This document shows, piece after piece, positions 56,783 through 64,000 of a stretch of DNA of 64,000 nt (the first letter of the stretch is position 1; each line of letters begins with the position of its first letter). The translations under genes and the position numbers were made by a program. The notes under the pieces were generated by a model. That model saw only the letters and a list, made by a program, of their open reading frames with translations. It did not search any database and was not told where the DNA came from. The DNA is from Mesostigma viride (lineage: Eukaryota > Streptophyta > Mesostigmatophyceae > Mesostigmatales > Mesostigmataceae): positions 1,213,674 to 1,277,673 of the forward strand of contig RPFO01000333.1 of NCBI GenBank assembly GCA_009746045.1, given 5' to 3'.

Positions 56783-57515
56783 TTTATGGCGGGTGGCCAT
56801 AATGTTTCCGATTGGGGGGGTATAATCAACTGGGCAGAAAAGGATGTTTTATGGTCAATTTTTTTGCGTTACTTCCATGGTGTTAGAGCGCGTCGTCTGG
56901 GGACACACACACCTGCATCAAAGCGCGAGGTTTTTGCTTCAGACGTGCTGCCACGTTTGTTTTATTTATTTATGAGGCTGGCAACTGAACAGTCGTTTGC
57001 TGTCAGATGGAAGCTATTTGAGTCATGTGCAAATGTTAAATTGCCGGCTACGATGGCTGAGCCATGCTGCGTTCAGCCCATGTTGTGTCTTGACTGCTGG
57101 AATGGTGCAGGTGCATAGCATGGTGTAACTCAGGCCAATCTCCCACATGTGCAGATGTTGAGTTTTTGAAGGGAGGGCATGCCTTTTGTTCCCGAGTGAG
57201 GCATTCAACCCATGCTGTAGACGCTTGTAATGTGTGGCTGTTGTTTATTAGTTTCTTTAACATAGATTAGAAGTTCCTGACTAGCTGTATATTTCTGCGT
57301 TTTGCGTGTATGCGATCATAGGACGCATTATTACAATTATTCCAACAATATTATAATTGGATAAATGGCATCAGCATTCTGGTGGAAGCTCAATTACAAT
57401 GCCATGCATGCAGGATAATTTCTCAATCATTATACATGAAATGTGGCCCAGGGGCCGGCTAGCCATGCATGCGTTTGGATCGGCTCGATCCTTACGATGT
57501 ACTATAGCACAGTCA
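56783..57515. other. 3' flank of the TMC gene
   Basis: T-rich and AT-rich 3' UTR-like sequence. No further gene is seen before the LINE debris. Confidence 0.5.
57226..57230 (+). promoter_or_regulatory. Candidate TGTAA polyadenylation signal for TMC
   Basis: TGTAA lies about 445 bases after the stop, in a T-rich 3' flank. It has the form of the chlorophyte signal. Confidence 0.5.
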
Positions 57516-57592
57516 TTCATTCATTAATTAATTAGGAACATAACTCCGTTGGGAGTAAATGTATCACATGCATGTCCCAGAGAAGGGGCATA
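57516..57592 (-). repeat. Type A LINE tail fragment
   Basis: On the minus strand ATGCCCCTTCTCTGG, then TACTCCCAACGGAGTTATG and an ATTAATTAATGAATG tail: the type A hairpin with a CAAC loop. Confidence 0.7.
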
Positions 57593-59040
57593 TTAAAATT
57601 AAATTAAATTATAACATGCCTCCGTTGGGAGATCATGTAGCACATATTCCATGATGGATGGGGTGAAGGAAGCCGCGTAATCGAACTATCCTAACTCTAA
57701 GCTATCTAGTCTAGAAAATCCTAACTACACTACTCATCAAAACGCCTCCTCCGCTTGGGGGGAGGTGGCTTGCCCACAGGGTCGGGCGTGTGCGCCTTGA
57801 CAATCTTCTTCCACCGCGTCCTGTCCTGCATGACAGTCCAAAGACGGGAGAGAGAGTGGATGCGGTGCTCAAACTGGGCTGGGACCACTAGGTCGTCCAG
57901 CAACATCTGAACGTAGTTCGTGACAGGTTTCCCAACCCGTTTGGGAATGTCCGCGGGGCCAGGCCAGGTCAGAATGTGCCGCCCTGGCTGGCCAAGCCGC
58001 TGGGGGCCGGCCAGACCGAGGGTGGTGTCGACCTGGCTGGTGCGGGCAAGGTGTCCTACAAATGCTATCCTACGCTGCCTAATCTCGTCCGAAATACGAG
58101 GCATGCCATGATACAAAGACTCTGATGACGGACGCTCGGAAAACCCTACGTTAAGGACCTGTCGGAGCATCCTGTAAAACGTGCCGTCTAGCCTAGCTGC
58201 CAGTTTGGGTGGGATTGTCCACGCCTCGGCGCCATACGTGAGCACCGTGAGGACGAGCGCTGACCTTGAAGAGCATGCGCTTGCGGTGCTCGCCCAGGCC
58301 CTTCGAGCGCCAGTAGGTGTTGAGCGAACGGAGCTTGGCCCAGGCCAGGCCGATGCGGGTGTCCACATCGTCGGCAGTGTCAGGAAGCCAACTCCCCAAC
58401 AGCTTGAAGCGATCGCGGAACGGGACCTCCGTCCCGTCGAGCAGGAGCGGCAGCGGTGGTGCACTGGAGGCCCCAATCACCATCGCCTCAGTTTTGACAC
58501 TAATCTCCAACCCCACCGCCCGCGCCTCCAGGCCCAGACAGTCCAGCCAGGTCTGAATGTGCTCGGGGCTCTCGATGAGGGTGGTGTCATCCGCATAAAT
58601 CAGGTCGGCAAGGCGCCGTAACCAGGTCTAACCCCGCCGTACATGCTCTTTCACGTTAAGGATGTCCAAGCCTGGCTCGAACCACTTAAGAGCAGTAAAG
58701 CGCGCACGTGCCCGACGCGCATGACGTGATCCACGACAATAATGAACAGGTATGAGGACAGGACACAACCTTGCCACACCCCGTGGTGAAGGGGGAATGG
58801 TGGGGTGGTGCCTTCTGCAGTCCGCACTACTGCCTGTGAGCCCTCATACAGTCGGCGAATGGCAGCAATAAACGCAGGTGGTACCCGATGGCAGAGCTAG
58901 GATGGCCCAAAGAGCCTCCCAGAGAACCGTGTCAAAGGCCTTGATATAGTCAACAAAAATGAAGACCAGCGGCAAACTGTCAGCTAGGGGGAAGGCGAGT
59001 CACGCACCTCCTCCATTGATCAACCGGCGCGCGACAAACA
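57593..59040 (-). mobile_element. LINE ORF2 reverse-transcriptase relic, tail type A
   Basis: On the minus strand: reverse-transcriptase motif F-V-D-Y-I-K-A-F-D (about 58928-58968), catalytic Y-A-D-D (58586-58597) followed by T-T-L-I-E-S, then G-L-E-I-S-V-K-T-E, F-K-L-L-G-S-W-L-P-D-T-A-D-D-V-D-T-R-I and, after a frameshift, V-L-T-Y-G-A-E-A-W-T, R-R-I-A-F-V-G-H-L-A-R and H-I-L-T-W. The C-terminus ends in a basic run (P-P-P-P-K-R-R-R-R). The 3' end has the hairpin CTCC-CAAC-GGAG and a (TTTAA)n tail at 57593-57610. The 5' half of ORF2 and the endonuclease are missing. Confidence 0.85.
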
Positions 59041-59330
59041 CAGCCAAGGGGCATATGGCCGCTATTAATACATTCTAAGCTACTTCCTGCAAGGGTGGGA
59101 ATGTAAACGACACTTGCTCGAGGTGCACCAGGGCACCTGCACCCCCATGATCTATCAAGCTATGCCCAGCTGAGGGGGAGCCTGTCATGGGGAGGGAAGA
59201 TCAACATGGCTATACAAAAGCTAAGGCATGGCTTCTCAGCAGAGAGTGGCTCTCTGCGTAGTCATGTGCAACATAACTAATTAATAAAGCTAGGCATCAT
59301 CTGGTGTGTGGCGCGTCATGGGCACACATT
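59041..59330 (-). mobile_element. Type A LINE 3' UTR fragment
   Basis: Minus-strand copy of the type A 3' UTR (compare 59400-59680), truncated before its tail and abutting the reverse-transcriptase relic. It sits 3' of the next element in the same orientation. Confidence 0.65.
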
Positions 59331-61300
59331 GAATTGAATTGAATTGAATTGTAACATAACTCCGTTGGGAGTATATGTAGCACATAGCCCAGAGAAGGGG
59401 CATATGGCCTATCATACATTCTATTAGACTTAAAGCTACTTCCTGCAAGGGTGGGAATGTAAACAACACTTGCTCTAGTAGGTGCACTAGGGCACCTGCA
59501 CCACCCAGAGTTTCAGGCAACACCCAGCTAAGGGGAGCCTGTCATAGGTGGGGAAGATCAGCACAGCTATACAAGAGCTAGGGCATGGCTTCTCAGCAGG
59601 GAGTGACTCCCTGCATGGGCACAGCATAATTAAATAAAGCTAGGCATCATCTGGAGGGTGGCTCATCATAGGCACACATGTACATATGACTAAAAAGGCT
59701 AGGCCTCAGCTGGTATAGTGCCTGTAGTAGGCGGGCATGTACAAGGCCACTGTCTAACTATTCTACACTACTGCTGCTGTATTCCCCTAGGTTGGGGCTT
59801 CTGGGGTCGCTGGGGCCGCGGGGATCGAGGGGGTCGCGTGCCAGGGCTTGTGGCCGACGTAGATGGCCGCCCCCTTCCACCAGTACACCGGCTGGCCCGC
59901 CTTGGTCTGCCGGAGCTGGAGGTAGGTCGGCCATAGCTCCCGTCGCCGTTGTTGCTGCGCCAGGGTCAAGTCGTCGTCCACGGTGAAGGTGGTGTTCTCG
60001 AGCCGCTTGCGGCGTCTCAGAAACGAAATCTTGTCCGCTGGGCTGTCAAAGATGAGAAGAAGCGGAGGCGCCCCTGCCTTACCCCGCGCGCGGGGGAGGC
60101 GGTGGGCGGTCAGCTTAATCTCACCAAGGAGGCCCATGCGTACGTGCAAGGATTTTGCTCTCAAACGCACGTGCAAGCTTCTCGGAATTCTCACCTTCCT
60201 CCATGTCAAAGTTCTTGAGTATGGCGTTGAGGCTGCGCTTGGCGAGCTCGGCCTCCTCGCGGAGGTCAAGCGTCTGCCGCTGGAGCTGGGCTGCGACGGC
60301 GGAGGTGGTGGAGGTGGTATGTTGCTTGAGCACTGTCCGCCCAGGTTGTGATGGGAGGAGCATCGCCGGCCAGGCCAGCAGGGGCTGGCTTGGCGGCAAT
60401 TTCCTTCACCGCCTGGGCGGTGAGGCCTGCGGTGTTTTGCAGGACCTCGATGGCGATTGCATTGTCTTTAAGGCGCTGGTCAATGTCGAGGAGCTGGGCT
60501 CGGATGTCGGCGGTGGAGGTGGCAGTGGAGGTGGAGGCGACGGCGGTGGAAATGTGAGGAAGTTCAGCAGTCAGCGTGCCGCCGATTGCTGCTACGTCGG
60601 CAGCAAGGGGGGTCGATCACGTGCTGCTGAAAGGCTTCCGTGAGGATGGAACGGAATGTGGCTGCGGAGATGGTGGGGGACCAGATCTCGCCGTCAGACT
60701 TCTGGAGGAGTGAGCAGAGAATCAGATGCTGAAGGTCAGGCCGGTTGTAGTGGAGGCCCGTCAGCAGCAGATCTCGGCATTGAAGCCTGCGGCCATCTGG
60801 CTCGAGAAGGCGATTGATGCTGTGAAGGTGGAGGCAAAGCTCAAGGAGCGAGGAGTAATCCCCGACCGAGGAAAATGCAATCCAGAGCAGTGCACGGGGC
60901 TATGTTGTACCAGTCGTAATCGTCGACATTGAAGGTTTTTACCTTGAAACGCGGTTCGCGTGGAAAGGATGAGCGGCTGCGTTTAGGTTCTGGCGATGCC
61001 GATGGCGAGGCCGCGGAGGAGTGAACCACTAACGCTTGGCTAGGGTCACCATGGCCTGCGAGGCCGGGAGCTAGCGAAGCTGCAGCCGGAGCTGCAGGCG
61101 CATTTGCTTGGCTCATCGCAGTTTCCAAACTGCGATTCGTCGAGAGGCGTTTGCTCATCGTATATTGCGTAATAGCTTCGGAAAATTATAGCAGCATGTG
61201 CGTTGTAGAAAGACGCATCGATTGTGATATTCACGGCTGAATTCGGTGCTCAAACGTGGAAGTTATGAGCGCCGCCGTCAGCCATGGCTACCTCGTGGCT
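59331..61300 (-). mobile_element. Near full-length ORF1-only LINE element, type A
   Basis: On the minus strand the 5' end (GCTGACGGCGGCGCTCAT near 61290) is the same as that of the copy at 41965. ORF1 begins near 61158 (M-S-K-R-L-S-T-N-R), with an Ala/Pro-rich N-terminus. After frameshifts come a coiled coil (L-D-L-R-E-E-A-E-L-A-K-R-S), the RRM (H-R-L-P-R-A-R-G-K-A, L-L-L-I-F) and the C-terminal domain (F-L-R-R-R-K-R-L, D-D-D-L-T-L-A-Q-Q-Q, P-V-Y-W). It stops near 59790. About 430 bases of 3' UTR end in TACTCCCAACGGAGTTATG and (TTCAA)n at 59331-59352. No ORF2 lies between. Confidence 0.8.
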
Positions 61301-61349
61301 CGTGGCTCGTGGTGCGTTTGCTCGTCATGGGCACACATGTACATGACTA

Positions 61350-61620
61350 ATTAATGTTCGTCCTGGCTATGATCAGATTACTTGCCCACGCTCCTTGTTA
61401 TGCCATGCTCACATGGGTCTTATTGCACCCACGGATTGCCGGATCGTTAGCGTGTCCGTTTAGCTAGCGAGCCCGAACGCAGCTGTGGCATGCCTTAGGC
61501 ATGAAGGAGACTGGGGGTCTCTGCCCTTTCTCCTGTTGTGCGCACACACAGGGATTAAAAGCACTTCGGTGCTCCGTGACTCCCCAACGGGAGCACGTGT
61601 TTAATTAATTAATTAATGTT
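61350..61620 (+). mobile_element. Type B LINE 3' UTR fragment with tail
   Basis: It matches 8285-8560 in reverse (GATTACTTGCCCACGCTCC, TGGCATGCCTTAGGCATG, GATTAAAAGCACTTCGGTGC). It ends in the hairpin CTCCC-CAAC-GGGAG and (TTAA)n. Confidence 0.75.
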
Positions 61621-61624
61621 CATG

Positions 61625-62274
61625 GGTCTGCTGGTATAGTGCCTGTACTAGTAGGCGGGCATGTACAAGGCCACTGTCTTACTATTCTACACTACTACTG
61701 CTGTATTCCCCTAAGCTGGGGCGTCTGGAGTCGCTGGGGCCGCGGTGCGCGCATGCATGGTCGATGGGGGCACGTGCGAGGGCTTGTGCATGGCCGACGT
61801 AGATGGCCGCCCCCTTCTGCACAGTACACCGGCTGTCCCGCCTTGGTCTGCCGGAGCTGGAGGTATAGGTCGGCCATAGCTCCCGTCGCCGTTGTACGTT
61901 GCTGCGCCAGGGTCAAGTTGTCGTCCACGGTGAAGGGAGTGTTCTCGAGCCGCTTGCGGCGTCTGAGAAACGAAATCTTGTCTACTGGGCTCTTAAAGAT
62001 GAGAAGAAGCGGCGGCGCCCCTGCCTTACCCCGCGCGCGCGGGGAAGGCGGTGGGCGACCAGCTTAATCTCACCAAGAAGGCCCATGCGATCAAGGATTT
62101 TGCTCTCAAACGCACGTGCAAGCTTCTCGGAATTCTCACCTTCCTCCATGTCGAAGTTCTTGAGTATGACGTTAAGGTTGATGCAGACGATATTTGTTTA
62201 AACTTTTGTGTAATTATTTTTCTAATGAGATTAGCATAGTACTCTGTGGCATGCCTTTGCGCATGACACGCAAG

Positions 62275-62338
<64 letters not shown>

Positions 62339-62470
62339 GCGCTTGGCGAGCTCGGCCTCCTCGCGGAGACATGGAGCTTCTGCTGCTGGAGCTGCATGGG
62401 CTGCGACGGCGGAGGTGGTGGAGGTGGTGTGCTGCTTATACAGGTCCGCCCAGGTCTGGGTGGAGGGATG
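61625..62470 (-). mobile_element. ORF1-only LINE type A copy, split by a family C insertion
   Basis: The minus strand carries the ORF1 C-terminal domain and RRM (61720-62170). The coiled-coil region resumes at 62338-62466 (GCGCTTGGCGAGCTCGGCC on the plus strand). The break lies exactly where family C sequence is inserted. The copy is 3'-truncated compared with 59331-61300. Confidence 0.7.
62176..62337 (+). mobile_element. Short family C element nested in a LINE
   Basis: GATGCAGACGATATTTG through CATGACACGCAAGTACTT, then about 15 ACTT units. It interrupts the type A ORF1 copy around it. It is a 5'-truncated 3' end of the family C element at 46203-47100. Confidence 0.75.
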
Positions 62471-62472
62471 TA

Positions 62473-62687
62473 CAGTCATTCATGCACGCCTTTTAAGTTG
62501 GGTCCGAGGTTAATTCGCGACGGGTCAACCCAACCAACGGCGCCGTGAATGACTCTATTAAATTGAACCAATTTGAACCAAAGATACTAAAACATACTAT
62601 TATATGAACTACTTTGAAGCTCGAATGCCAAAATCATATGCGGCCCGGCGTATGTACGTGAGCACAACATTAAGGCGTGAATGACTG
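62473..62687. mobile_element. MITE with TA flanks
   Basis: TA-CAGTCATTCATGCACGCC on the left, and GGCGTGAATGACTG-TA on the right. The interior matches the MITE at 38348-38595 in reverse (TTGAAGCTCGAATGCC, TACTATTATATGAACTAC). The TA on both sides suggests a TA target duplication, as with Tc1/mariner-type MITEs. Confidence 0.75.
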
Positions 62688-62969
62688 TAATTGACGCCCA
62701 CACACATGACGCATGCAGCCACGTACCGTTTTGAATTAAGCTAGTGAGACAACTAATGTATACCTGTACTGGGCCCTCCCCGGTGGGCCAGCAGTTGTGT
62801 GGTGAATTGCCTGCATGCGCCTGCATATGTTAAGTGCTCAAGACAATTTCTATGTACGTAGTTGTATGCCATGTTCTTCGGTAGCTACATAGCTCGTCCT
62901 TGCCTTGCGTTTGAATTGTGTTGCCTGCATCTCATTGATTCCCGTATTTAATCATTTCAATGTATATAA

Positions 62970-63080
62970 TATGAATCAGACGATATCTGTAACTTTCGTG
63001 CAGTTATCTTTCTAATGAGATTAGCATAGTACTCCGTGGCATGCCCATGCACATGACACACAAGTACTCAATGAATATAA
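62970..63080 (+). repeat. Family C 3' end fragment
   Basis: CAGACGATATCTGTAACTTT, then CTAATGAGATTAGCATAG, ACTCCGTGGCATGCC and CATGACACACAAGTACTC. It is a diverged copy with no long tail. Confidence 0.65.
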
Positions 63081-63924
63081 ATAGGATTGGCAACTGCCTT
63101 GTGGTCGTACAGTCCAGAGGGTACGAAACTGCAAGCTAACTCCGCACTGGTCAGCCAAGACAGGCTTGAGACCATTTATTCACCCAGGATTATCTACAGG
63201 TTGTATCTGTCCTAGATCTACCTCATGCACAGTGCACACACATTAAGTTTCAACGCTGAGTGACCATGCATGCATCAATTGCTGCCAACGGTTTTCCAGC
63301 AACGCGTTACTCTTATAGCAACACATGCACACTGACCTTGTCCAAGGAACCTTCCAAGTCCAGAAATGCCCCATCATATTGCTGTGTATGCGCCAGCAGG
63401 ATAAGATGAATGGACAATCTCATGGATCTGCTGGTGCATGTGTGGAAGTATATCCTGGTTGTCTCCTTGATATCCCATTGACCCATCAACAGCTGTCGGA
63501 CCTACTTGCCGCTCAATTTGTCCGCAAGGAAGCGAATGGTGGACCTCACGCCCCGGAGTGTCGAGTTAGCTTCATATGCATCATCCGATATCGTGCCCAG
63601 AGCCACCTGAGATTCGATGCCAACAAAAGAGCAGGCAGGCATCCAAGGTTGCACACAGACACATGTCATGTCTTACACCCAGTTTTTCCGCAGAAACAAA
63701 TACCAGCAGATGTCTCAAAGTAGCGAATCAGCAAACCAAAGGGATTCACCCACATACTCCTTCAGCTAACCTTTACTGCGCCAAGTGCGAGGGGAAAACA
63801 AATGGCCATACCCAGGGAGGGGAGAACCATGAGTAAGTGCTAGGGCAACCTCCCTCCTTCTCATGGTGTATAGGGGTTGAAGGTTCCTTTATTGGTACCC
63901 AGATGACGTAGTCTACATGCTAAT
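63081..63924 (-). other. Possible exons of an unidentified minus-strand gene
   Basis: On the minus strand an open segment ending at a GTAGGT donor (exon end 63506) reads G-I-E-S-Q-V-A-L-G-T-I-S, then N-S-T-L-R-G-V-R-S-T-I-R-F. A second segment (63337-63427) lies between CAG and GTCAGT and reads L-I-L-L-A-H-T-Q-Q-Y, then G-A-F-L-D-L-E-G-S-L-D-K. The phases agree. I do not recognise the family and cannot find the rest of the gene. One dispersed-repeat core lies between them at 63455-63473. Confidence 0.35.
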
Positions 63925-64000
63925 TAATTCATCAAGTCAGTAAGTACTTGTGTGTCATGCGCATGGGCATGCCACGGGGTACTATGCTAATCTCATTAGA
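63925..64000 (-). repeat. Family C 3' end at the window edge
   Basis: On the minus strand TCTAATGAGATTAGCATAG, ACCCCGTGGCATGCC, CATGACACACAAGTACTTAC. The element continues beyond the window. Confidence 0.65.

Overview
This is a nuclear window from a ciliated green alga, most likely a chlorophyte. The genes are split by GT-AG introns. One encodes an intraflagellar-transport dynein subunit, one a protein with a plastid-type leader, and one a plant-like ATG12. The mobile elements are a tyrosine-recombinase retrotransposon with split direct repeats (the PAT/Kangaroo type, known from volvocine algae) and LINEs whose ORF1 resembles L1 ORF1p. Candidate TGTAA polyadenylation signals lie behind two genes. 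I could not fix the species.

Genes from left to right: the last exon of proteasome subunit alpha-4/PSMA7 (+, 477-755); ATG12 in five exons (-, 2127-4014); an unidentified membrane protein in three exons (+, 5868-7579); a frameshifted LRR pseudogene (+, about 14440-15945); a bacterial-type nucleoside/uridine kinase in five exons (-, 16700-21526); dynein-2 intermediate chain DYNC2I2/WDR34/FAP133 in fourteen exons over 18 kb (+, 22575-40860); a plastid FNR-like oxidoreductase of the pKIWI502 type in four exons (-, 48303-51925); and a TMC-family membrane channel in three exons (+, 52806-56782). I built every multi-exon model by hand from splice sites. All junction phases agree, and each joined length is an exact number of codons.

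The dynein gene is swollen by introns. Intron 2 holds an inverted pair of gag-like relics. Introns 3, 9, 10 and 13 hold long micro- and minisatellites. Intron 11 holds an apparently intact 5.5-kb tyrosine-recombinase retrotransposon (32849-38348) next to a TA-flanked MITE. The kinase and the dynein gene are divergent about 1.05 kb apart, and the oxidoreductase and TMC gene are divergent about 0.9 kb apart.

The blocks at 8.1-11.4 kb, 41-48 kb and 57.5-62.7 kb are nested LINE debris. Two tail types can be separated (A and B). Each occurs on ORF2-bearing fragments and on short elements that carry only ORF1. Both tails end in a 5-bp stem closing a CAAC loop, followed by a short tandem repeat. A third family (C) has an (ACTT)n-type tail and an unrecognised ORF. 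The most unusual material is the ORF1-only elements with their covarying 3' hairpin, the tyrosine-recombinase element with an NPGP (2A-like) motif between its RNase H and recombinase domains, and the tandemly duplicated exon end plus splice donor in the dynein gene.
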